A DNA stretch of 64,000 nt, from contig JASGKH010000002.1 in assembly GCA_047600785.1 (NCBI GenBank), forward strand, positions 2,418,001 to 2,482,000, given 5' to 3'. Shown here piece after piece: positions 23,408 through 31,853 of this stretch. The notes under the pieces are model-generated. The model was given only the letters and a program-made list of their open reading frames with translations. It made no database searches and had not been told where the DNA came from. Positions within the stretch are counted from its first letter, which is position 1. Each line of letters opens with the position of its first letter. The stretch is from Breznakibacter sp047600785 (lineage in GTDB: Bacteria > Bacteroidota > Bacteroidia > Bacteroidales > Marinilabiliaceae). Position numbers and translations under genes: made by a program.

Positions 23408-26400
23408 AACACCGAGCCCTGGCCGATTTCGGTCTCGAACCAAATAGTCCCGCCGGCACCCTCCACAATATTTTTGGTAATTGCAAGGCCCAACCCCATG
23501 CCACTGGTTTTAGTCGTAAAGTTGGGCACGAACATCTTTTCCCTTACCTCGGGAACAATGCCTTTTCCGTTGTCGGCAAACGACAGTTCAACAACTCCGC
23601 CGGACCCAGTTACACCGATACGGATTTCGGGAGTTTTACCCGGCAATACCGACTGTAAGCCATTTTTTATCAAATTATTGAACACGCTCAACAACTGTTC
23701 TCCATCGATATTGACATACACAGGGGACTCGATTCCTATATGGGTTCGGAACACGGCACCCGATGATTTTTCGTACAATGCAATGGTATTCAATAATTTT
23801 TCGATCAAATTAATCCGTTCGATCTTCGCAGCGGGCATTTTAGCGAAATGAGAAAATTCAGTCGCAATAACCGACAGTTGCCGGATATGGTCAATAAGTG
23901 TCTGGGATACGCGGTGAATAAAACTGTCAAAATCAGGCACCTTATCGTCCCATGCCTTCTGCAAGTACTGCACGCTCAACTGCATGGGCGTGAGCGGATT
24001 TTTTATTTCATGGGCAATCTGCTTGGCCATTTCCCGCCATGCCAATTCCCGTTCCGACCGTGCCAACTTTTCGGCACTCTGCGCCAGTTCGTCCACCATT
24101 CGGTTATATTCTTCCACCAAATGGCCAATCTCGTCATCACGATTGTATTCAATTTTTTCGTTATTCAAACCTAACCGCGTTTGGCTCAGCCGCTGTTGCA
24201 ACACCAGCAGAGGACGCGTAATCTGGCGTGAGGCCAGCAATGCCAACCCGATGGCCAGCAGAATAAATACCACATATGCATTGACCATGGCGACCAAGAT
24301 GGAAGATACTTCCTCTCGTAACTCGTTATGTCCCACGAAATAAGGTAAATTCAGATAAGCCAATACCTCGTTACGTTGGTTGAGGAACGGCACATAAGCC
24401 GATATGTAGCTCAGTGACCCGATGGATTCGTTGTGGATAAATTCCCGTTCACCCTGCAAGGCCAATGTATTATATGCAGCAGGATGCATGTAATTGCCAA
24501 TCACTCCTTTCTGATAAAGTTCGGGACGTGAAGTCGCCAACAACCGTCCGTCAAGGCCAAACAAATTGATATCGGTATAAAATACATTCGAGAATGTTTG
24601 AAGCAGATAATTAAGATATTCAGACATTTCGGGTGTCAGCTTACTCTCGGAACCTACTTTTTGTTCCATCTCCATCATAATGGATTTCAGTCGTTGCGAA
24701 AGCATGTCGTAGTTCTTTGACTTGTATTGCGAAACGGCGTAAAACACAGAACTAAAACCAAGGGCCACCAAAAACAGCAGACTAAAAGCCACAAGGGTTA
24801 TCTGGATACGCTCGCGGATAGAGTAATCGACCGATACACCGGGATGGCCGATCCTTGCCAAAAAAATAACGCCAAACGACAGGACCAAAAACAATGAATA
24901 GATAACGGTAAAAGCCATTAACACGTTGGAGAGCCCCACGGAAGGGCAACTCATCACGATGTTGGTCCCCACCCGTGGCACGTACACCAAATGGGAATAC
25001 TTATTGGCATATACAAAATACTTGCCCTCCCCCTTTAACTTGTCGAACCGTTGGTTGGTCACCTGGTACAAATAGTTTCCACTTCGTTTGGCCAAATGTC
25101 CGTTGACATATTTGGCGTAAGAATAATCTTTGAGCAGATCGAATTGGGCCTGATCTTTTTCGCTTATCAAAAGTTCTGGATAACCCACGCCTTCGAAAAA
25201 GGGTTTCGAAGTAAACTCGATGAAAACAGATGTCTCTAACCCCGGCCTGTTCACAAAAAAGCGAAACACGCCAAAATAATTGATACGCCCATTCTCTTTC
25301 TTCATGAAATAAAAGCGCTTGCTTCCCGAAACCGGTTCGCCGTAACGCTGTACCATCTCGGCAAAATAACGGTAGCAATCGTACGTTTGGTTCGATCCTT
25401 CGACAAATAAATCGGCCCTGGGCCAACAAGGGATCACCTGGATTTCGTAACGGCTGAGATACCCGTAAAAATAGTTCTTCACAAGATACTGCCTCAGTTC
25501 TTCCTCGTAAACCGACTTGTTGGCGATCATGTTCCTGAATGTAAGGATCGACAGACAACCGCTTTTCAAAATCAGTTAAATACATTTCGGCCACCGCATC
25601 CTGCTCCCCGGCAAGTTTATTGGCCAACGTTTCTATCAGAAACTTGCGGTCGGCCTTTTCTTTTGCGATGCTGAATTTAAAAAAAAGCATTTCGGCATAA
25701 ATGCCGAACACCAGTACCAGCCAGAGTAGGTGCCGGTAGCCGAAATAAAACTGGCGCCGCTGCCGATAATATCCTCCCAGTGTCGTCACTCCAACCAGAA
25801 AGAGCCCCGACCACCAGTACAACACCCCGTTTGCAAAATAACTGACCAGACAAAGGACCAACGAGACAATCAACGTCGTGACAGCCACAAAGCGCCATCC
25901 CAAAATGGGAAGGTACCGCTTCAGTAAAAAGTCGGTCCATAACGCAAACGACAAAAACAATAAGAACACGCCTACCAATTTGGCGATCTGCATACCTGTC
26001 ATATCCACAATGCGACTGAACAGGTATACTTCGGTAGAATGTTCGACCAATACGAAAACAGACAGGTTGACAACCCAAAAGAAAACTGCAAGTGCCAAAA
26101 AACTTGCTACAAAACCTACTTTATTGTTTTTAAGTTCGGGTGATGGTATATAAAACCGGTAAAACAGGTATGAGATCCAAGCGACGAAAAGAGTTGCCAT
26201 CACGAATTCGCCTATTGACGACAGCCAGGCAGACAACGCAAAATGGACCGGTGAGAACAGCTCCCACACCGACAGCGCTTGGTACCATCCGGGCACAAAC
26301 AAGAGAAAATAGAGCACAAACGTAAATAAAGCCAATGCCCATAAAAACAAGTTTGCTTTTTTATCGGAGACAATCCGGATGAACCAATAATTAACCAATG

Positions 26401-27082
26401 CCGCAAACGCGACGATCGAAACCAAAAGGCAAACCAGGCTCAGATGGCCGTAAAGATTGCTTTTCCCTTCTTTTCCTTTATGGGCCAAACTAAAAAAATA
26501 CTCACCGGGAGGACTTTGTACCTCTATCCATCCGTTCGTTTTCCTTGCCATAATTGGCACATCGCTGGATATATTAAATTCCGGCGCGAAAGCATTTACC
26601 AGATATTTGTTTTGGTATGCATACTCGGCTTTGATCCCCATCAGTCCGACCACCGTATAGTCAGCTTTAGACCGTTTCGCACACAAATACCAGCCATTGG
26701 CCAACTTTACGACCGGCTTATCGAACAACGTGTTGGATACGTTATTGAGCGGTAGCAGATGAGATGTCCACGCTACTAAAAATGTATCGCGGAACACAAG
26801 GAACTCGTGCCCCCCCCTTCTCTTGCCTCCCAATACATCCCAGGTCATTCGGGGTTGATCGGCAATTTTGGCCGCCGCATTGATGGTGGCCATTTCAAGG
26901 AAGATTTTCTGGCGATCAAGCTCTTTTCCGAATTTAACAGCATCGAATTCGGTAATTTTTGGGGATCGATGCAATATTTCGAAAGTTATCGTCAATAAGA
27001 CAAATATCGTTAATGACGCAATGAGCCACAAACGGACATTCCCGAACATCGCCAAAAACAGATGTTTCAACCGCTTAATCAT
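23371..27082 (-). pseudogene. Large NtrY-like membrane sensor histidine kinase, broken by one frameshift
   Basis: Two frames form one kinase of about 1236 residues. The upstream frame starts at ATG 27082 (or 27097), overlapping the rlmH stop. It has an N-terminal TM helix, a periplasmic part, seven or eight TM helices, and a region running to LSVDPYIQ. The frame breaks at 25534-25535: dropping one G of the GG joins it to NMIANKSVYEEELRQYL. The second frame adds a large extracytoplasmic part, TM helices, HAMP (RQITRPLLVLQQRL), HisKA with AHEIKNPLTPMQLS and HATPase motifs (NNLIKNGLQS, FADNGKGI, GMGLGLAITKNIVEGAGG). The phospho-acceptor motif resembles NtrY/AtoS kinases. No response regulator gene is adjacent. 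All catalytic boxes are intact, so a base-calling error is the likelier reason for the break. Confidence 0.8.
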
Positions 27083-27548
27083 GGTGGTAAGGTTCACCTT
27101 TTAAAATTGTCATGCCCCGGTACATTTGCTCAAGAAAAATAACCCGTACCATTTGGTGCGAAAAAGTGAGCTTGGACAACGATATCCGTTGCTTTGCAGA
27201 TTTGTATACCGCATCGGAGAATCCATAAGCCCCACCAATCACAAATACCATCCGCTTGGTCGACAGGTTTATGTGGTTTTCAATCTCGGCCGCAAATCCT
27301 CTCGATGAAAGTTGCTTGCCACTTTCATCAAGCAACAGCAAATGGTCGCCGGGCATTAACGTTGACAAAACCAGCTCGCCTTCCTTTTCTTTTATCTGAT
27401 CCAAAGTGAGGCTCTTGGTATTGCGCAATGCCGAGATCTCCTTCACCTCAACGGGTATATAGTACTTTAACCGCCCCAGGTATTCACTGATACCCGACTG
27501 CAGCCATGCCTCGGTCGTTTTTCCTATCCAAACAAGAACAATTTTCAC
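27075..27548 (-). CDS. rlmH: 23S rRNA pseudouridine-1915 N3-methyltransferase RlmH
   Basis: A 157-residue SPOUT-family enzyme with the standard start KIVLVWIGKT, then SEYLGRLKYYIPVEV, the AdoMet-binding knot FVIGGAYGFSDAVY, and the conserved C-terminus FSHQMVRVIFLEQMYRGMTI...PYHHD. I place the start at GTG 27548, matching the usual RlmH N-terminus; GTG 27557 would add three residues. There is no ATG. The stop codon overlaps the start of the sensor kinase by 8 bases, suggesting coupled translation. RlmH methylates pseudouridine 1915 of 23S rRNA. Confidence 0.95.
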   Translation of the reverse strand: MKIVLVWIGKTTEAWLQSGISEYLGRLKYYIPVEVKEISALRNTKSLTLDQIKEKEGELVLSTLMPGDHLLLLDESGKQLSSRGFAAEIENHINLSTKRMVFVIGGAYGFSDAVYKSAKQRISLSKLTFSHQMVRVIFLEQMYRGMTILKGEPYHHD

Positions 27549-27737
27549 CTTCTGCACTAATAAAATAAGTTTATCCCATCCCTACCGGGGTAATTCCGGT
27601 GTTACAAAACACATTGGCACGTCCAATGCAATCCGACCGGTCGGCAACTTGCAAGAGATGGCCGGAAAAAGCGACGCATATCTACGGCCAACGCAATTTT
27701 GAATGTTTTCAAACAAAGCAAAATACAGGCCAATGCC

Positions 27738-27768
27738 ATTGCATGGAACCACGGTTACATTATTTTTG
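27738..27768 (+). promoter_or_regulatory. Probable promoter for DUF4783-nadC within the 27558-27895 gap
   Basis: ATTG (27738-27741) and TATTTTTG (27761-27768, perfect TAnnTTTG) are 19 bases apart and point to the DUF4783 gene 127 bases downstream. The rest of this 338-bp gap holds no gene I can support; small open frames there have no family features. Confidence 0.5.
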
Positions 27769-27895
27769 TGTCTCTGGCCCTTTTGTTAAACCAGAAAAAG
27801 GACCAAGCTCAAAACGCTTCCGCTAATTTAAACTTAATGGTTTGATTTTTGTAAGAGAATTGCTCCAAAATGAGTATTTTATAATTCACAAATCA

Positions 27896-28300
27896 ATGAA
27901 TAAACCTTTAAAAACGGCCATTACGGCACTGGTATTGTTTACATTGGGACTGTCGGTACAAGCCCAATCGTCAGTACCCGATGCCGTGGTCACAGCTACT
28001 CGCAACAACGATAGCCGTGTCTTGGCCTCCTACTTTAACGACAAAATTGAATTGATCATTCCCGGCAAATCGGGCGTATTCTCAAGTGCCCAGGCCGAAC
28101 AGGTGATCAAAAACTTTTTTGTCTCGAACCCTGCAGGTGATTTTAAAATCATCCACCAGGGAGTAAGGGACAACTCGTCGTTTGCCATTGGCAAATACGC
28201 CTCGAAGAACGGTGACAGCTATAGAGTATATTTTTTGGTAAAGGATAGCGGAGGAAGCATATTGATACACCAATTACGGATTGAAACACAAGATGAATAA
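27896..28300 (+). CDS. DUF4783 secreted small protein
   Basis: A 134-residue protein with a signal peptide (MNKPLKTAITALVLFTLGLS, cut after VQAQ) and a compact alpha/beta domain with an NTF2-like look (DSRVLASYFNDKIELIIPG, YRVYFLVKDSGGSILIHQLR). It matches the DUF4783 family, which occurs next to nadC across Bacteroidota. The function is unknown. ATG 27896 is chosen because it opens the signal peptide. The stop overlaps the nadC start by 8 bases, so the two genes are translated together. Confidence 0.85.
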   Translation: MNKPLKTAITALVLFTLGLSVQAQSSVPDAVVTATRNNDSRVLASYFNDKIELIIPGKSGVFSSAQAEQVIKNFFVSNPAGDFKIIHQGVRDNSSFAIGKYASKNGDSYRVYFLVKDSGGSILIHQLRIETQDE

Positions 28301-29135
28301 AGAGATACTCACCCATCTGATTGATCTTGCAATTGCCGAAGACATTGGCGACGGAGACCATTCGACCCTATCGTGCATACCCGAAGATGCGGCTGGCAAA
28401 ATGCAACTTTTGGTAAAAGAAAGCGGCATTATTGCCGGCGTCGAAGTGGCCGAACTGGTATTTAAACGCATTGATCCGTTCACAAAATTCGAAATCCTGA
28501 TAAAAGACGGTACAGCCGTGAAACCCGGCGATGTAGCCTTTTACGTGAAAGGTAAGGTACATTCCTTGCTTAAATCGGAACGTTTGGTGTTGAACATTAT
28601 GCAGCGCATGAGTGGGATCGCGACCCAGGCCCGGGCTTATGCCGACAAACTGGCCGGATTGAAAACCAAAGTGCTCGACACCCGGAAAACTTCGCCCGGA
28701 ATGAGGGTATTGGAAAAAGAAGCCGTGCGGATTGGCGGAGGCTGCAACCATCGCATGGGACTATATGACATGATCATGCTCAAAGACAACCATGTGGATT
28801 TTGCGGGCGGAATTTCGCAAGCCATCCAATCTGCGAAAACATACATCAAGAACGAAAGTAAAGACCTGGACATTGAGATAGAAGTACGAAATTTTGAGGA
28901 ACTCCAGCAGGTTCTCTCAGTTGGCGGTGTAAAGCGTATTATGCTCGACAATTTTAACATCGAAAACACACGCAGGGCGGTAGAAATGATCAGCGGACGG
29001 TTCGAGACCGAATCGTCGGGCAACATTAACCTAAATACCGTTCGTGATTACGCAGAATGCGGCGTGGATTACGTATCCGTTGGAGCGCTCACCCACCACA
29101 TAAAAAGCATGGATTTGAGTTTAAAGGCCATATAA
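28293..29135 (+). CDS. nadC: Nicotinate-nucleotide pyrophosphorylase (quinolinate phosphoribosyltransferase)
   Basis: A 280-residue protein. NadC converts quinolinate and PRPP to nicotinate mononucleotide in NAD synthesis. Signatures: EDIGDGDHST near the N-terminus, MQRMSGIAT, DTRKTSPGMRVLEKEAVRIG with the substrate-binding Arg/Lys/His set, GGGCNHRMGL, LKDNH, MLDNF and the C-terminal VDYVSVGALTH. ATG 28293 lies within the DUF4783 stop region, giving an 8-base overlap. A strong terminator follows. Confidence 0.97.
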   Translation: MNKEILTHLIDLAIAEDIGDGDHSTLSCIPEDAAGKMQLLVKESGIIAGVEVAELVFKRIDPFTKFEILIKDGTAVKPGDVAFYVKGKVHSLLKSERLVLNIMQRMSGIATQARAYADKLAGLKTKVLDTRKTSPGMRVLEKEAVRIGGGCNHRMGLYDMIMLKDNHVDFAGGISQAIQSAKTYIKNESKDLDIEIEVRNFEELQQVLSVGGVKRIMLDNFNIENTRRAVEMISGRFETESSGNINLNTVRDYAECGVDYVSVGALTHHIKSMDLSLKAI

Positions 29136-29158
29136 GCAAGGTATACGCATCGTCATCC

Positions 29159-29200
29159 AAAGGGCTGCCGGGAAAAGTATTGTTTTCCCGGCAGCCCTTT
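29159..29200 (+). terminator. Intrinsic terminator after nadC
   Basis: A perfect 18-bp stem (29159-29176 with 29183-29200, loop GTATTG) based on AAGGGCTGCCGGGAAAA, closed by A:T pairs. Its U-side ends TTTATC, so it acts mainly for plus-strand transcripts. Confidence 0.85.
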
Positions 29201-29224
29201 ATCTATCCCCTCAAAAACAACTGG

Positions 29225-29243
29225 TTATACAATTAGTGTATAA
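29225..29243. promoter_or_regulatory. Upstream dyad operator candidate for the Nudix-type regulator
   Basis: TTATACAATTAGTGTATAA: perfect 7-bp arms around a five-base centre. It contains ATTAGTGTA, which recurs exactly 100 bp downstream in the second candidate site. Position and repetition suggest autoregulation by the NrtR-like protein encoded next. Confidence 0.5.
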
Positions 29244-29288
29244 AATACAATTTCATACAAACTACCCATTGATTGATGACATTCTTTA

Positions 29289-29319
29289 TTTGATTTCTGG
29301 GATTTTGGAAATACTTTTG
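29289..29319 (+). promoter_or_regulatory. Promoter of the Nudix regulator / cellobiose operon
   Basis: TTTG (29289-29292), 19 bases, then TACTTTTG (29312-29319). Both boxes match the Bacteroidota consensus. The start site would fall near 29325, immediately before or within the downstream dyad at 29332-29354. Confidence 0.65.
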
Positions 29320-29331
29320 CATCCAGCAACC

Positions 29332-29354
29332 ATTAGTGTATTTACTACACATAA
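29332..29354. promoter_or_regulatory. Downstream operator candidate at the transcription start
   Basis: ATTAGTGTA followed by TTTAC and TACACATAA: arms GTGTA (29336-29340) and TACAC (29346-29350) are perfectly complementary, with looser symmetry outside. A regulator bound here would cover the expected transcription start. Confidence 0.45.
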
Positions 29355-29365
29355 ATCCAATATCT

Positions 29366-30109
29366 ATGAAAACCGACCTGCCAAAGCTGAACCAAAATAT
29401 ATCGGTGGATTGCGTCATTTTCGGGTTTGACGGAGAACAGCTCAATGTATTGCTGGTTGACCGGACGTTGGCCGATGCCCAGGGGAATATACTCTTTAGC
29501 GATCTCACCCTAACCGGCAACCACATCTACGAACACGAGGATTTAGATGACGCGGCCCAGCGAATCTTGTTCGATCTAACGGGGTTGAGCAATATTTACC
29601 TGGAACAATTCAGTGCGTTTGCCCATCCCGACCGATTGAAGAAAACAGCAGACCAGCAATGGCTAGCAGCAAGTGAACGAAATCCGGACAGCCGGATCGT
29701 GACCATCGGGTACTTCTCGCTACTGGCCACCAAAAAAGTCACCCTTGAATGGAAAGGGCGCAACGTAAAATGGTATCCTCTGCCCGGCATCGGGGAATTG
29801 GCTTTCGACCATAACTCCATTCTCAATAAAGCCCTTGCCGCATTACGCAGTAAATTGCGCAACGAACCCATTGGTTTCGAGCTGTTGCCGGAGAAGTTCA
29901 CGTTATCGCAACTCCAAAAAGTGTACGAAGTGATATTGGGCGCGCCGCTCGACAAACGCAATTTCCGAAAGAAGATTGCACGAATGAAGTACCTCATCCC
30001 TTTGGACGAAAAACAAAAAGGCGTGGCCCACAAACCTGCACAGCTTTACATTTTTAGCCGTGAGGTTTATGAACGTACCAAACGTGAAATGTTCGATTTC
30101 TCTATTTAA
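29366..30109 (+). CDS. NrtR-family transcriptional regulator (Nudix-like domain plus winged helix)
   Basis: A 247-residue protein from ATG 29366. The N-terminal half (about 1-150) is Nudix-like (VDCVIFGFDGEQLNVLLVDR, then DLDDAAQRILFDLTGL) but the catalytic REXXEEXG box is degenerate, so hydrolase activity is doubtful. The C-terminal half (FTLSQLQKVYEVILGAPLDK, NFRKKIARMKYLIP) is the winged-helix DNA-binding part typical of NrtR/AraR-type regulators, which in Bacteroidota often control sugar use. It leads the operon with the GPH symporter (37 bp downstream) and GH94, so it probably senses a cellobiose-derived metabolite. Two dyads sharing ATTAGTGTA precede it. Confidence 0.85.
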   Translation: MKTDLPKLNQNISVDCVIFGFDGEQLNVLLVDRTLADAQGNILFSDLTLTGNHIYEHEDLDDAAQRILFDLTGLSNIYLEQFSAFAHPDRLKKTADQQWLAASERNPDSRIVTIGYFSLLATKKVTLEWKGRNVKWYPLPGIGELAFDHNSILNKALAALRSKLRNEPIGFELLPEKFTLSQLQKVYEVILGAPLDKRNFRKKIARMKYLIPLDEKQKGVAHKPAQLYIFSREVYERTKREMFDFSI

Positions 30110-30146
30110 GAATATATCCCGAAACGAAGCTTAAGAACCAATCCAT

Positions 30147-31769
30147 ATGAACGAAAAATTATCGATTAAAGAAAAAATAGGCTATGCCTTGGGCGACGGT
30201 GCCGCAAATATAGCCTGGCGGGGCGTTGCAACTTTTTTGCTTATTTTCTACACCGACGTGTTTGGCCTTACCGCAACTGCGGCAGGTTTGCTGATGCTCA
30301 TAGCCCGCTCGAGCGACGGCATCATTGACATTCTAATGGGGATTGTGTGCGACCGGACCAATTCGAAGTACGGAAAATTCCGTCCGTGGGTCTTGTGGAC
30401 TGCCATTCCATTGGCCGTCACATTGTCGTTGCTGTTTACTTCGCCCAACCTGGGGCCTACCGGGAAAATCGTTTACGCATACGTTACTTATTTGACATTC
30501 TTCCTTGTCTACACGGCCAATAACATCCCCTATGGGGCGCTAATGGCGGTAATGACCGGCAACGACAAGGAACGGACCAGTTTGGGATCGTACCGGATGG
30601 TAGGCGCTTTCACGGGAGGAATGGTCGTACAGGGGGCATTGCTATTTTTGGTATCGTATTTTGGTAATATCAACCCTACCATCCACGTCCAACAATTAGG
30701 GGCAGAGAAGTTTGAGGTGTCGGTGTCGGCACCCAAAGATGTGGCCAAAGTCAACATCGAAAGCAAGAACGGGATTGCCCTGTTCGCATGGAACGATCCA
30801 ACCCTGCCCGATAGCCTGAACGTACCTGCCGTTCGCAAAAGCTTTTCCATGAAAGCCAATGTCCCTTACTTGTTCATTGCCACCGGCACAAACGGGTTGG
30901 ACAAAGACCACATTACGATCATAGACCAACAAAGCGGTTACAGCAAGGCCATATATCTGTTATCGGTCTTTCTGGCGTTGTTCCTTATCGTCACATTTTA
31001 TACCACCCGTGAAAGGGTATCTCCGCCCAAGGAGCAAAAAACCAACCTGGGCAAAGACCTCGTTGACTTGTTGAAAAACCGTCCCTGGATCATCTTATTG
31101 CTGATAGGACTTTTGTTTAACATATACAACTCGGTAAAACAAGGCGTGCTGCTATACTATTTTACCCACTATATGCACCACCAATTATTGGCCGCATCGT
31201 ATATGGTAGCCCTTATGCTCGTTTCAATTGCGGGAGCGATGATCACCTCGCCCATCGGCAAAAAAATCGGCAAGAAAAACCTGTTCATCACGGCACTCCT
31301 GTTTTCGGGAGCCACGAACGCCCTGCTGGCATTCTGCGGTCCTTCCGATACGGTGGGGATATTTACGTTGGGGATGGCCTCGGAATTTGCCGCAGCCATT
31401 TTCCCTACCTTATTTTTTGCCATGCTCGGTGATGCCGCTGACTATTCCGAATACAAGAACAAAAGAAGGGCAACCGGTCTTGTTTATTCCGCGGGCTCGT
31501 TCGCCACTAAACTGGGGCACGGCGTGGCCGCCATTATCATCACGGGCATACTGACCCTGTTTAACTATAACGGACAGGATGCCTCAACCATCCAACACGC
31601 AGCCCCTGGCATTGTCATGCTAATGAGTTGGATTCCCGCCCTAATAGCCGCACTCGCCGCCATCGTTATGGTATTCTATCCCCTAAACCAAAAGAAACTC
31701 AGCGAGATTACGGTAGAATTGAACCAACGTCGAGAAAAAGAAATAACAGACCCGAGCACAACCAACTGA
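30147..31769 (+). CDS. GPH-family sugar:cation symporter (MFS), likely cellobiose importer
   Basis: A 540-residue inner-membrane transporter with the GPH signature (KIGYALGDGAANIAWRGVAT..., LIARSSDGIIDILMGIVCDR, SKYGKFRPW) and about 12 TM helices. Unusually, about 90 polar residues (173-265, from NINPTIHVQQ to QQSGYSK) are inserted between TM5 and TM6. They look like a small beta domain exposed to the periplasm. The second half continues normally (LLKNRPWIILLLIGLLFN, GLVYSAGSFATKLGHGV). The gene lies between the regulator and the cellobiose phosphorylase, so cellobiose or cello-oligosaccharides are the expected cargo; this is inferred from context. Confidence 0.88.
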   Translation: MNEKLSIKEKIGYALGDGAANIAWRGVATFLLIFYTDVFGLTATAAGLLMLIARSSDGIIDILMGIVCDRTNSKYGKFRPWVLWTAIPLAVTLSLLFTSPNLGPTGKIVYAYVTYLTFFLVYTANNIPYGALMAVMTGNDKERTSLGSYRMVGAFTGGMVVQGALLFLVSYFGNINPTIHVQQLGAEKFEVSVSAPKDVAKVNIESKNGIALFAWNDPTLPDSLNVPAVRKSFSMKANVPYLFIATGTNGLDKDHITIIDQQSGYSKAIYLLSVFLALFLIVTFYTTRERVSPPKEQKTNLGKDLVDLLKNRPWIILLLIGLLFNIYNSVKQGVLLYYFTHYMHHQLLAASYMVALMLVSIAGAMITSPIGKKIGKKNLFITALLFSGATNALLAFCGPSDTVGIFTLGMASEFAAAIFPTLFFAMLGDAADYSEYKNKRRATGLVYSAGSFATKLGHGVAAIIITGILTLFNYNGQDASTIQHAAPGIVMLMSWIPALIAALAAIVMVFYPLNQKKLSEITVELNQRREKEITDPSTTN

Positions 31770-31853
31770 CGTTAATCACACCAACAAAAAGCACCACAAC
31801 AATTTCCGTTAAATACCAACAGATACTTTTTATATAAACTAAATACCCGGAAC

